From positions 1 to 64,000 of the forward strand of contig NZ_JAIESM010000039.1 of assembly GCF_019746015.1 (NCBI RefSeq): a DNA stretch of 64,000 nucleotides, read 5' to 3'. Under the pieces are notes generated by a model, which made no database searches, was not told the origin of the DNA, and saw only the letters and a program-made list of their open reading frames with translations. The position numbers and the translations under genes are program-made. Source of the stretch: Sphingomonas sp. (GTDB lineage: Bacteria; Pseudomonadota; Alphaproteobacteria; Sphingomonadales; Sphingomonadaceae). This document shows, piece after piece, positions 26,063 through 34,392 of the stretch; the stretch's first letter is position 1, and each line of letters opens with the position of its first letter.

Positions 26063-27612
26063 CGGTTCGCTCCGAGCAGTGCGCGTCCTCGCGCTGTCAG
26101 GCCGTCCGCACTCACAAGGTGGACATCTTCGAGGAACTGGATCGCCGGCGCCAAGCGCGGTGTGGTCGGCACGGGTTGATATGCGGCCCGGCGTACTAGC
26201 CTGCCGTCGCGCGCCTCGAACAGGAACGTATAGTCACGCTGGCGCCTCAGTTTCTGCATTGCGACCCAGCTATGGCGGAGGACCACGCGCTGCACGACGT
26301 ATTCTCCGATGACATCGGCAACAGACCGGGCATTCTGGCCCTCAAACCAGCGCAACTCTGTAACGATCGATCGAGCCTGCCCATTGATTGGCAGCGCCTT
26401 GCGCATCGTGTCTGCGAGATCAGTGCGGATCGCGACGCGGCGATGAAGCGAGGCGATCAGCCGGACTGCGTCCCAAGATTTTTCTTCCGGTGATCCTCGT
26501 CTGCCGGTGAGCTTCGACCAAACCTCTCGCCAAGCAAACCCTTCGATGTCCATAGCGTCCCGCAGATCCGACCATGCAACGCTCGCGGACGCGGTATCTG
26601 CCTGTGTTAGCCGCGCCTCGACCGCATCCCGGATTTCAGGGATTCTGGCGCCTTCATCAGTCTCTCCCATGATCGAGATAGACCAAGCGAGCAGACTTGC
26701 CGCAGCGACCTGAAACAGGTCCTGGCATTGATACGCCTCCCAGCGCAGACGTTGGCTTTCGAGATCAGCTGAAAGCGCGGTCGACAGGGGATCAAACAGC
26801 GCCCAGCGAAAGTTTTCCGGCGTCGGCCGCTCAGCCTCACGCCCTGCGACCTCGAGGATCAGGCTGAGGCTGTCACGACGGCTCTTGTCTTCAGCTATCG
26901 CTGCCGGTCCGCCAGCAAACAATACCTTCTCGTAAACCACCCGTTCGTCTGATGAATCAGGAATCGCCGACGGCACAATCGGATGTAGTGCCTTCAGGGT
27001 ATCTCGATCGACTTGGGCCGCATCGATTGCCGCGGTGAACATCGTTTCGATATACGGACCAATCGATGCGCGAAAGGCATTCGCCAATTCAAGACCAGCG
27101 TTTGGGGTGACCCGCTGAATGCCATTTGGCCCGAGCTCGAAGAGCCCCATTTCCTGCATTTGCGTGAAGTACGCCGCGCCGAAAACGCCGAGACTTTGGA
27201 TCAGATACCGCTTCACATTCGCGTCTGTCGACGCCGCCGCATCGAAATCGATAACCGCCTCACCGCTTTGAAGCGCTTCACTGGCCCACTCGATGCCTCC
27301 TACTCCGCCCTGGCCGCTTGCGTCCGCACAAACGAGGGCAAATAGGGCCTCGGCCCGCCGTACCCACTTGCGCCAAAGCTCAAAATCAGTCGTCACACCG
27401 CGGCGTGCGTAGGCGTCGCTGAGCCAGCAAAAAAACCCGTAGTATCGCATCCGCAGTGTGATGTTGCTGATTCCGGGTAGCAGATCTTGATACAAGCCCA
27501 CGCCTGCGTTCTGCATTCCGAGCGGATCGAGACCCCGCTTGTCGATCTTGGTCGTCCACTGCGGAAGAGCGTCCAAGTTACCTCCTGCGCGCCGCTTTTC
27601 AATGCTGCGCAA
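26059..27612 (-). CDS. unknown protein paired with the PLD protein
   Basis: A 517-aa soluble protein. The N-terminal 75 residues include LDPLGMQN, GLYQDLLPGISNITLRMRYYGFFCWL and similar aromatic-rich segments, reminiscent of DUF6361-type proteins (LFPGTSTIxTRARYFLF) that occur in restriction/defence loci. The rest is helical with no visible catalytic motif. It is translated from TTG just after a -10 box, and its stop overlaps the PLD gene start. The pairing suggests a two-protein system; the function is unassigned. Confidence 0.55.
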   Translation of the reverse strand: MRSIEKRRAGGNLDALPQWTTKIDKRGLDPLGMQNAGVGLYQDLLPGISNITLRMRYYGFFCWLSDAYARRGVTTDFELWRKWVRRAEALFALVCADASGQGGVGGIEWASEALQSGEAVIDFDAAASTDANVKRYLIQSLGVFGAAYFTQMQEMGLFELGPNGIQRVTPNAGLELANAFRASIGPYIETMFTAAIDAAQVDRDTLKALHPIVPSAIPDSSDERVVYEKVLFAGGPAAIAEDKSRRDSLSLILEVAGREAERPTPENFRWALFDPLSTALSADLESQRLRWEAYQCQDLFQVAAASLLAWSISIMGETDEGARIPEIRDAVEARLTQADTASASVAWSDLRDAMDIEGFAWREVWSKLTGRRGSPEEKSWDAVRLIASLHRRVAIRTDLADTMRKALPINGQARSIVTELRWFEGQNARSVADVIGEYVVQRVVLRHSWVAMQKLRRQRDYTFLFEARDGRLVRRAAYQPVPTTPRLAPAIQFLEDVHLVSADGLTARGRALLGANR

Positions 27613-27615
27613 GCG

Positions 27616-27643
27616 AATATACTAGACTAGTTCTTTGTTGCAA
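27616..27643 (-). promoter_or_regulatory. predicted promoter of the PLD module
   Basis: On the minus strand: TTGCAA (27643-27638), 16 bp, TATATT (27621-27616). It ends only 3 bp before the TTG start of the 517-aa gene, so the message would be leaderless or the true start lies slightly downstream. Confidence 0.4.
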
Positions 27644-28163
27644 TGGCCACTTTTTTCAACACCGCAACCTGCTCTTCTCGCTGCGACATGAGCCGTTCGC
27701 CTTCTTGCGAGACGAGATCACCAAAGTTGAGCTTCGCTTCTCGGTGCAAGTAGAACAGCGCGCCGCAGCTGATCGGATCGATGCGCCATTCTGATGTGGC
27801 GAGTTGCAGGAGGCGCTCAAACAGGAAGGCACGCTCGTTGTCGGTGGCGGTGGCCAGTGCCGCACGGATCATCCATGTGGGGGCGGCCCCCAGCTCAAGG
27901 CGAGACACGTGCCAGACAGGCACCGCGATAAGCAGGATCGCGAGCAGGAAACCGATGGTTCCGGAGCGGATTGGCTCTTCCGCGTGAAGCCCTGCTTCCA
28001 ACGTGATCGACAACAGCATCAAGCTGGCAGTGAGCATGCTGGACACGACAATTCCGGTCCAGCGCCAATGGCGGATAATGGAAAACGCGACCCGCTCGAT
28101 CACGGTAGTCGCCGGACGCGCGATCAAGGGCAGGCCGGACGCAGTGCGCTGGTTGGTGGTCAT
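27627..28163 (-). CDS. small two-TM membrane protein, unknown
   Basis: A 178-aa protein with two predicted membrane helices at about 35-57 and 68-88, and a cytoplasmic helical C-terminal half rich in Arg and Glu. It starts at ATG with an AAGG-like site. It is in the same direction as the PLD module, and its stop codon lies inside that module's predicted promoter. It could be a third, membrane-associated component, or belong to the plasmid backbone on its other side. No family recognised. Confidence 0.6.
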   Translation of the reverse strand: MTTNQRTASGLPLIARPATTVIERVAFSIIRHWRWTGIVVSSMLTASLMLLSITLEAGLHAEEPIRSGTIGFLLAILLIAVPVWHVSRLELGAAPTWMIRAALATATDNERAFLFERLLQLATSEWRIDPISCGALFYLHREAKLNFGDLVSQEGERLMSQREEQVAVLKKVAIATKN

Positions 28164-28233
28164 AATGGGCCTTGCGAATACCGATGACTCCGGGCCTCGT
28201 CAGCTTTGAGACGCCAGAGCAGAGCTACAGTGC

Positions 28234-28482
28234 CTACCAAGGATCCATCCTGCTGCCGGTCGAACCCTGCGCATGATAATCATGGCCATGATGGGGGTGA
28301 TGGTCGTCCCAGCGGTCCAGACTCTGGCCGAAGGGATTGCCTCCGACATCTACGCCGCCGAGGCCCGGCCCGGGCATGGGGAGCCCGGTGGCAGGGTTGA
28401 TGGACACGCCCTCGTCCACGGAGGGCTGCGGAGGGTCGCTAGATCCTGCGAATAGATCGGTCAGCCACTGGAACAGTCGCAT
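28234..28482 (-). CDS. small conserved plasmid-type protein
   Basis: An 82-aa soluble protein with an AGGAG site before its ATG. The N-terminus MRLFQWLTDLF may be an amphipathic helix. The middle contains INPATGLPMPG and GGVDVGGNPFG, a pattern I have seen in small genes next to parA on alphaproteobacterial plasmids; the end is His-rich. Function unknown. An octad array lies about 50 bp upstream of its start, so it may be controlled by the partition RHH protein. Confidence 0.6.
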   Translation of the reverse strand: MRLFQWLTDLFAGSSDPPQPSVDEGVSINPATGLPMPGPGLGGVDVGGNPFGQSLDRWDDHHPHHGHDYHAQGSTGSRMDPW

Positions 28483-28532
28483 CGGGTTTCTCCTGCAAAT
28501 GAGGGGCTTAGGCAGATCGAGTGCGCTGGCGC

Positions 28533-28588
28533 TGCCCTCATGTTCACACGTTCACATGCGCACATTCACACATGCCCACATCGCCACA
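28533..28588. repeat. seven contiguous 8-bp octads (array 3)
   Basis: Seven abutting 8-bp units; read on the minus strand most are TGTGnnnn (TGTGGCGA, TGTGGGCA, TGTGTGAA, TGTGCGCA, TGTGAACG, TGTGAACA and TGAGGGCA). It lies in the upstream region of the 82-aa gene. Same consensus and period as the arrays around parA, here in the opposite orientation. Confidence 0.75.
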
Positions 28589-28622
28589 CCCCCTTTTTCT
28601 CCCCTCCCGGCCAAGGGATCGA

Positions 28623-28883
28623 CTACCGCCCAATCGGGCTCTCGCCGTACTTGCGCAGGACGTCGTCGAAGGCTTCGGCCATCAAGTCCTGAAGGCTGAG
28701 ACCGTGGCGGCGGGCACAGGTGTGCAGGGCGAGCGATAGCTCGGGTGCAAAGTAGCCCGAGATCGCCTTGCGACCGACGCGACTTGGCGCGGTCGGGATC
28801 TGCGTGACCGGGGATACCGATGCGGTCTCGTCCGCCGCCGCGCCCTCGGGCTGACGATCGGCAAGATTGGCGAAGCGGTTCAT
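28623..28883 (-). CDS. ribbon-helix-helix partition partner of ParA
   Basis: An 86-aa protein. The N-terminal half is flexible and the C-terminal half has an RHH-like pattern ([36 protein letters not shown]). The ATG at 28883 overlaps the parA stop (ATGA); a longer ORF from 28919 would begin within the octad array and is rejected. Small RHH proteins downstream of a small ParA act as centromere-binding proteins and autoregulators. Octads begin 28 bp upstream of its start. Confidence 0.78.
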   Translation of the reverse strand: MNRFANLADRQPEGAAADETASVSPVTQIPTAPSRVGRKAISGYFAPELSLALHTCARRHGLSLQDLMAEAFDDVLRKYGESPIGR

Positions 28884-29569
28884 GCGCTCTTCCTCTGCTG
28901 TATTGGTGTCTGTGGGCATGCGGACATGTGGAGCTGTTCACATGCCCACATGTGAAGCTGTTCGATCTCGCTCGCCGCCTTTCCGCCAGGATCGAGCTCG
29001 AACACGGTCTGCCCGCCAGCGACTGCATGACGATAGGCAGCGCGGTCCGGCAGGATGATGGGGCAGGTCTGGCCGCCGAACCCGGTTACCAGTTCGCAGG
29101 CATCGGCATAGATGTGCGGGGCATGGGGCGGCCCGGCTGTGAACACGACGAAAGCGGGACGCGCCAGCAGCTCGACCAAACGGATCGTCGTGCGCATCGC
29201 CGCAAGGTCGAAGGCGCTGGGGCGGCAGGGTATCAGCACCAGATCGGCGCACTCGGCCGCCTTGCTGGCGGCAAGATCGGCGTGCGGCGGCGTGTCGATC
29301 ACGATCAGCTCAGCACCCTGCGCCGCCGCCGCAGCAATCTTGGCCGGGATGCGCGGCGGGGCGCTGTCGATCACCTCGGGAGGTGCACCCTGCCGCCACT
29401 CGGCCCATTGCGACGCGCTGGCCTGCGGGTCCGTATCGATCAACAGGCTGATCCGCCCCGCACGTGTAGCAGCGGCGGCGAGATGGATGGCGAGGGTGGT
29501 TTTTCCAGCGCCACCTTTCTGACTGATGATAGCGACGGTTCGGGTGTGGAGATGTGAAGGCGTGGTCAT
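28880..29569 (-). CDS. parA: ParA-family partition ATPase
   Basis: A 229-aa P-loop ATPase of the small ParA type. It has a deviant Walker A (KGGAGKTT, about 18-25), [11 protein letters not shown], and IVIDTPPH. It lacks an N-terminal HTH, as expected for type Ib-like systems whose RHH partner does the regulation. Both coding ends are made of the 8-bp repeats: the N-terminal [11 protein letters not shown] and a C-terminal extension containing QLHM twice. Those extensions are not family features; they appear to be read-through of the repeat arrays. Confidence 0.9.
   Translation of the reverse strand: MTTPSHLHTRTVAIISQKGGAGKTTLAIHLAAAATRAGRISLLIDTDPQASASQWAEWRQGAPPEVIDSAPPRIPAKIAAAAAQGAELIVIDTPPHADLAASKAAECADLVLIPCRPSAFDLAAMRTTIRLVELLARPAFVVFTAGPPHAPHIYADACELVTGFGGQTCPIILPDRAAYRHAVAGGQTVFELDPGGKAASEIEQLHMWACEQLHMSACPQTPIQQRKSA
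28911..28966. repeat. seven contiguous 8-bp octads (array 2)
   Basis: Units TGTGGGCA, TGCGGACA, TGTGGAGC, TGTTCACA, TGCCCACA, TGTGAAGC and TGTTCGAT abut exactly. They lie inside the 3' end of parA, immediately upstream of the RHH gene start. Candidate operator/centromere. Confidence 0.8.
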
Positions 29570-29640
29570 GTGGGTGCGTCCTCATGTTCACATGTGGGCA
29601 TGTGAGGCTGTGCGATTGTGGTGATGTGCGGGTGTCGACA
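29545..29640. repeat. twelve contiguous 8-bp octads upstream of and into parA (array 1)
   Basis: Twelve abutting 8-bp units from 29545 to 29640: all begin YGT and nine have YGTG. The last three units on the left fall inside the parA coding start, the others fill the gap between parA and the relaxase gene. This is the largest array and includes the parA promoter region, so it is the best candidate for a parS-like centromere and operator. Confidence 0.85.
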
Positions 29641-29643
29641 TGG

Positions 29644-32600
29644 TCAGCGGCCCCGCTCGAGGTCGCGGCCTGGCTCGATGTCTCGCTCGAGCCCGACTTC
29701 GCGGCCACGGCTCGGTACCAGTTCAAGCTCACGCTCCTTGTTCTCCAGCACCATTCGAGCGAATGCGGGGCCACCGATAGCGGCCAGCATGCGGTGCTCA
29801 TCCGTCATGCGGCGGTCCTGCTTCGGCTGATCTGGCGCGGTCTCGAGCGCGCTGGTCTTGGCGCCGGAGCGTGCCTCGACCTGCCGCTCGACCCGGTCGG
29901 GGTTGTCGGTCACGAGCGTCGCGTTCTCCGCGATCCGGGTCACGGCGACCAGGAACGAGGCCGAGGTGTTGAGCATCCGCTCGCGCTCGGACATCATGAT
30001 GATGCCGTTCTGCGCGGTCATCCCCTGCGCGACGTGGACGTTGATGGCGTAGGCGAGGTCGAGCCGTTCGAGCATCGGATCGCCGCGCGGAAGATCGTGC
30101 AGCTTGCCGTCGCTCGCCGTCACAGTGATGGTATCGCCATCGATCCGCGCGACATGGGCAATGTCGCCATTGAGCAGCCCGCGCGCCCCATCCTTGGCGG
30201 TCCAGCGGATGCGGTCGCCCTGGTGGAGGTCAATCTCCTTGCGCTCGAAGATAGTGACCGCATCGTGTTTGAGGTTGCGGGGCAGACGGTCCGGATCGAA
30301 GCGCCGCACTTCGCCATTGGGCATGGCTAGCTCGACCTTACCGTCCTTGATGCCGATGACCGTTCCCCGCTCACCGCGGGCCAAGCCCTGTCTGGTCAGG
30401 TTGGTCTCGAAGGCAACAACGCGCCCCTCGTGGTAGCCCTTCAACTGCCGCGCGCCTTCGCGGGTGACGGTGACCCGGTCGAGCACCTCGAGCTTGATCC
30501 CCCTCGCACCAATCTGGCCGCGCTCGATCAGCGAGGCCTGCGCAGCGGCATTGCCCGCGCTACGCATCGCACGCCCGGCCGCGAGCAGGATTGTGTTGTC
30601 GCGCTGCTCCTTGGGCAGGTCGGCCCACATATCGGCGGCGATGCCCGCGATCTTGCCCGGCGCAACTTCGATGGTCGCAGGTTTGAGTGCGGCGAAGGCT
30701 TGGGCGACATCACCCTTTTCGAGCGCGCGGTTGATAGCCTGCATCTGCGGGGTCTGCGCCCGCAGGTTCTCGGTGATCGGGCTTTGCCTGAGATCTTGCT
30801 GTTGAAGCTGGGCAAAGGGCTTGCCCGACTCGATGGCCGGCAGTTGCTTCACGTCGCCGGCGAGCACCAGCTTGCCCACGTCCATCTGGTTGGTGAGGGT
30901 GATCAGCCGCGCGAGCCGATCCGTGCCGATCTGACTCGCCTCATCCACCATCACCAGCGCACCGGACAGCTCCGCCCTTGCCGCTGCCACCTTATCCGCG
31001 CTGGCACTGCCATCGATGACACGGGCATACCGGGCCAGAAAGGCATCGACGGTCGATGCCGGACTGGCCGTCTTCTCCCCAAACTCCCGTGCGATCCGGC
31101 CCACATGGGACAGCGCGACGACCTGCCGCCCCTCCTCACGCGCAATGGCTGCGACCGGAGCCAGCGCCGCCGACTTCCCCACACCCGCGCCGCCCTGAAC
31201 CAGATGAATGCGGTCTTTGGAGGTGAGGATCGCGACGCCAGCCTGCTCCTGCCCGGCATTGAGTCGGCGAAGTCCGATGGCCCGTGCCTGTTCCTGCAAT
31301 CGCGCGACGATGCCGTCCTTGTCCGCAATCGGCTGCACGCTGTCCTTGCCCGCTTGCGCGAGGGCGATGACCTTCGTCTCCATGGCCAGCGCCTGTTCGG
31401 TGGTCAGCATGCAGTCACGATCCGCAGAAGCGCTGCCGACCAACAGCCCGCGCTGCTGCAACAGATCGATCCGCGCTTCGATCATGTCGACGGTGACCGG
31501 TCCCTGCCGTTCAAGCGCTGTCCGGATCAGGTCGTTGCGGGAGAAGGCTGCCTCGCGTTCGCCCAACTCCCGCGCCGCCGACGCCACCGCCTGCGCTGCG
31601 GCAAAGGCTTTTGGTTCGAGGCGTCCGAGCCGCTCCGGAACCAGCGGGTCGCCATCCTTCGGGGTCAGCCCCATGACGCTGGCAATCGCCATGCCGCGCT
31701 CGCCGATCCCGCGAATGCCGTCGACGACCCGCGACCAAACCGTCTGTTCGCCTGCCGCGCGGGCCATGGCGTGTTCGATCAGCCAAGCCGGATCGAAGCC
31801 GATTGCGCGAGCGGTTTCTTTCCAAGCGGCGACCTGCCGCGCCGCATCCGGCGCCAGCTCCTTCCCGCGCCTTGTCGATAGCGCCGCCAATTCGCGTTCG
31901 CGGGCACTGCCCCGGTCCTCCTTGGCCAGTTCGGCAAGAATTTCGGCGCGGCGGGTCGAGAACGCTTCGACCGCATCCCGGGTCACGCCCTTGATCTCGA
32001 ATGCGCCATCAATGGCATTGCGAGCAGGCACGGTTTCGTAGCCTAAAGCCTCGACGCGGCTGCGCAGTTCGGCATTGTGCACCGCCGACAGGACGTGCTG
32101 GGCGCGGTAGAGCTCGTCATTGCGCACCGCATGCCATTTGCCATCCGAGGCCTTCGTCGCGTTGGCGATGACAGCATGGATGTGCATCTGCGGTTCGCCG
32201 TTCCTGTTCACGTCATGCAGGAATGTCGCAGCGATTAGGTTGCCGGTGCGCTCCGGCACCTGCCGTCCTTGCGCTGCATCCCACACCCGCGCTTCGACGA
32301 TGTTCTTCTCCGCCCAGCGCAATGTCGCGGTCACAGAGTCCTTCAACGCCTCGACCAGACGCTTGTCGCCGCCGAGCATCGCCACCAGCGACACGGACTT
32401 CGACGCCGAGAAGGTCAGGTCAACGCCGGGGCGGTGCACGCCGTCCTTCCCGGCAATCGCCGATCCGTCTGGCAAGTTTCCTTCGAGCACGGCTGCAAAG
32501 GTCTGTTCCTCGACCTTGCCGGTTAGACCCAACACTTCCGCGCCCTTACCGAACCACGCGCTTGCATCCTGTGTCTGGTCGGCGGTGTAGTAGTTGTCGG

Positions 32601-32655
32601 CCGAGTAATACTCCGCCGCCGACGAGGCCGATCCGACCGAGGCGAGCGTAATCAT
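29644..32655 (-). CDS. MobF-family conjugative relaxase/helicase (TraA/TrwC-like)
   Basis: A 1003-aa bifunctional protein. The N-terminal TrwC relaxase has paired catalytic tyrosines Y16-Y17 and Y22-Y23 and a metal triad H147, H158, H160 (MHIHAV). A RecD/TraI-like SF1 helicase follows, with Walker A GGAGVGKSA near residue 490 and VMVDEASQIG. The last 70 residues are charged and repetitive. It would nick oriT and pilot the strand. It overlaps the RHH accessory gene by 4 bp. No coupling protein or T4SS is encoded nearby. Confidence 0.93.
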   Translation of the reverse strand: MITLASVGSASSAAEYYSADNYYTADQTQDASAWFGKGAEVLGLTGKVEEQTFAAVLEGNLPDGSAIAGKDGVHRPGVDLTFSASKSVSLVAMLGGDKRLVEALKDSVTATLRWAEKNIVEARVWDAAQGRQVPERTGNLIAATFLHDVNRNGEPQMHIHAVIANATKASDGKWHAVRNDELYRAQHVLSAVHNAELRSRVEALGYETVPARNAIDGAFEIKGVTRDAVEAFSTRRAEILAELAKEDRGSARERELAALSTRRGKELAPDAARQVAAWKETARAIGFDPAWLIEHAMARAAGEQTVWSRVVDGIRGIGERGMAIASVMGLTPKDGDPLVPERLGRLEPKAFAAAQAVASAARELGEREAAFSRNDLIRTALERQGPVTVDMIEARIDLLQQRGLLVGSASADRDCMLTTEQALAMETKVIALAQAGKDSVQPIADKDGIVARLQEQARAIGLRRLNAGQEQAGVAILTSKDRIHLVQGGAGVGKSAALAPVAAIAREEGRQVVALSHVGRIAREFGEKTASPASTVDAFLARYARVIDGSASADKVAAARAELSGALVMVDEASQIGTDRLARLITLTNQMDVGKLVLAGDVKQLPAIESGKPFAQLQQQDLRQSPITENLRAQTPQMQAINRALEKGDVAQAFAALKPATIEVAPGKIAGIAADMWADLPKEQRDNTILLAAGRAMRSAGNAAAQASLIERGQIGARGIKLEVLDRVTVTREGARQLKGYHEGRVVAFETNLTRQGLARGERGTVIGIKDGKVELAMPNGEVRRFDPDRLPRNLKHDAVTIFERKEIDLHQGDRIRWTAKDGARGLLNGDIAHVARIDGDTITVTASDGKLHDLPRGDPMLERLDLAYAINVHVAQGMTAQNGIIMMSERERMLNTSASFLVAVTRIAENATLVTDNPDRVERQVEARSGAKTSALETAPDQPKQDRRMTDEHRMLAAIGGPAFARMVLENKERELELVPSRGREVGLERDIEPGRDLERGR

Positions 32656-33425
32656 CGCCGGTCCTCATGGGCAATGACGCGCAAGCCAAGATCGCGCTCC
32701 TGCTCGGGAACCCTGCAATCGGTAACACCGTATTTGCGGGCGATCAGCCGACACATTTTCGCGGGGTGGTCGATCAGCTTGCCAGACTGCCAGACTGACC
32801 AGCCATCGAACTGGGTAGGCAGGATCGTAGCGACGAGCGCGCCCATGAGGAGTGCCAGGCCTCCGCATGCCGACAGAAACTTGAGCGACAGAAAGCGGTT
32901 GTCGCCAAGGTAGATGGATCGCATCTGCCTCGGCTCGCTGGCGAGTGCGATCGACTTGTCGAGCTGAGCGGATATCTTCGCGAGGTGCGGCTCGAGCGCG
33001 CCGAGAAGGTTCGGCGAAAGGTCTTCGAAAGCAGTGAGGAGCTGCTCGGCCCTCTTGTAGAACGGTGAGAGACTGGCCTGATCCTGCTCCCGGAAATGGG
33101 CGAGAAGCTTTTCCTGGGCGATGCGATTGGCCTCTTCGCCGCCGTTCCACTTCTCGGTCAGCTTGCCAAGCATCCGCGCATTGTCCGCCTGCGCCCGGTC
33201 GAGCTCCATCACCAGTTCGCGTAGCTGGTGCACGAGCCCGCTGACGGTCGCATCGAGTTTCGGCGCAGCTTCGGTCTGGAAGGTTGGCCGCCCCGCGTCG
33301 TGAGCCTCGATCAGCTCATTTATCGCCTTGCGCAGAAGCTCGGGCCGACTGAGCGATTTTGCCTGCGCAACTCTGTCGAGGGCGGCAAGGACACGGTCCT
33401 CAACCGAGACATTGACCTGTGCCAT
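32652..33425 (-). CDS. RHH mobilization accessory protein with coiled coil and TM segment
   Basis: A 257-aa protein. Residues 1-45 are a CopG/RHH-like DNA-binding domain (NVSVEDRVLAALDRVAQAKSLSRPELLRKAINELI). Residues about 60-175 are helical/coiled coil. A membrane helix lies at about 185-207 (FLSACGGLALLMGALVATI), followed by a short tail. Upstream of and overlapping the relaxase gene, it is the likely relaxosome helper that binds oriT; the membrane anchor is unusual for MobC-type proteins and may dock the relaxosome to a helper secretion channel. Confidence 0.7.
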   Translation of the reverse strand: MAQVNVSVEDRVLAALDRVAQAKSLSRPELLRKAINELIEAHDAGRPTFQTEAAPKLDATVSGLVHQLRELVMELDRAQADNARMLGKLTEKWNGGEEANRIAQEKLLAHFREQDQASLSPFYKRAEQLLTAFEDLSPNLLGALEPHLAKISAQLDKSIALASEPRQMRSIYLGDNRFLSLKFLSACGGLALLMGALVATILPTQFDGWSVWQSGKLIDHPAKMCRLIARKYGVTDCRVPEQERDLGLRVIAHEDRR

Positions 33426-33756
33426 CAGCCCCTCCCCCGGATTGCGAGGAGATCGACGGGCCTAGAGGCTAAGTGACTGATATAGGCTCGTTCTAGAAGA
33501 CCTCGCTGCCGCGCGCTACAGCTCTGAAGTGCTTTTTGGTCGTCCCTAGAACCTCGCCTAGGGCCTAGAATGGCTGATTTCTGCGGGTTTGCGCACCCCT
33601 TGCCACCGCTCGAGTTCAGCGTGGAGTGTGCACTTCTATATGTGCTGCTTCGTGACTGACGGTCTGATGGTGGGGAGTCATGACGTGGTTTGGCTTTTCC
33701 TGCCGGGTGCCGCCGGCCGAACAGCCGGAAAGCGATTATCGCGTTCTGTACGGGGT
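33426..33756. other. 330-bp gene-free region, candidate oriT
   Basis: No gene is seen. It contains an inverted repeat GTTCTAG (33490-33496) / CTAGAAC (33546-33552), a 9-bp direct repeat GGGCCTAGA (33458-33466 and 33561-33569), and the palindrome CCTAGG. It lies directly upstream of the mobilization operon, where oriT of MobF elements usually sits. No known nic consensus was recognised. Confidence 0.4.
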
Positions 33757-34392
33757 TCATGTGATGTCTCCGCCGAATATGTTGGGGTTCCCGGCCCGGT
33801 CGAAATCCAGGCCCGACATCGGGATCTCTGGAGGATCCGCCTCCCGGTTCAGTTCGGCGCAAAATCGCTGGTAAAAGCCGTAGCTGAGCCGTTCGAACGG
33901 TGCCGCATTCGCGATCGTCCGGGCTATTGGCAGCGGGTCATCGCCGGTGGGTGCCCCACGGAGTGACTGCAGAATGGCCGTTCTCTCGTAGGCGTGAAGG
34001 ACGAAGTCACAGAAAGCGGCCCCGTCCAGCCTCGTCAGCATGCCAGCAATGACCTGGGCGTCTGGAGTGGTACAATGCTGCCCGACCAGTTGCCTGACCG
34101 GATCGTGCCAATGGTCGAAATGGCTAACCCAGCTTTCCAGCCACACAGGCCAAAGGACCTGGCCGTCAGGAACTGAAAGTTGGTCGCAGACCACATCGGC
34201 AGTGAGATCGTACATCCCCTCGAACAGCGCTGGCAGGGCAGCAAAGATCGGCTGCGGGTCAATGTCGCGCATCAGGATCGCGGCGGCATGACGCCAGCTC
34301 AAAACGGGGTCTCGCCCGGGCTTGTAGGACGGCCACCAGATGTTGCCCGCCTCCAGCTCTGCCCAAAGGCTTGTGGTTCGCGTTCCTGTCAT
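33757..34392 (-). CDS. protein of unknown function downstream of repC
   Basis: A 211-aa soluble protein starting at an ATG that overlaps the repC stop (ATGA); a longer ORF from 34578 is rejected because it would lie inside repC. It contains several Trp-rich segments (NIWWPSYKPG, PVWLESWVSHFDHWHDP) and no recognised motif. Translational coupling to repC suggests a role in replication or copy control, but none can be named. Confidence 0.6.
   Translation of the reverse strand: MTGTRTTSLWAELEAGNIWWPSYKPGRDPVLSWRHAAAILMRDIDPQPIFAALPALFEGMYDLTADVVCDQLSVPDGQVLWPVWLESWVSHFDHWHDPVRQLVGQHCTTPDAQVIAGMLTRLDGAAFCDFVLHAYERTAILQSLRGAPTGDDPLPIARTIANAAPFERLSYGFYQRFCAELNREADPPEIPMSGLDFDRAGNPNIFGGDIT

Noticed and set aside
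23726..27612. DISARM system (PLD protein as DrmC)
   Set aside because: No DrmA helicase, DrmB or methyltransferase gene in the neighbourhood, and the PLD protein is much longer than DrmC.
28533..28588. CRISPR array from phased repeats
   Set aside because: Units are 8 bp and contiguous with no spacers; no cas genes nearby. Better explained as protein-binding repeats.
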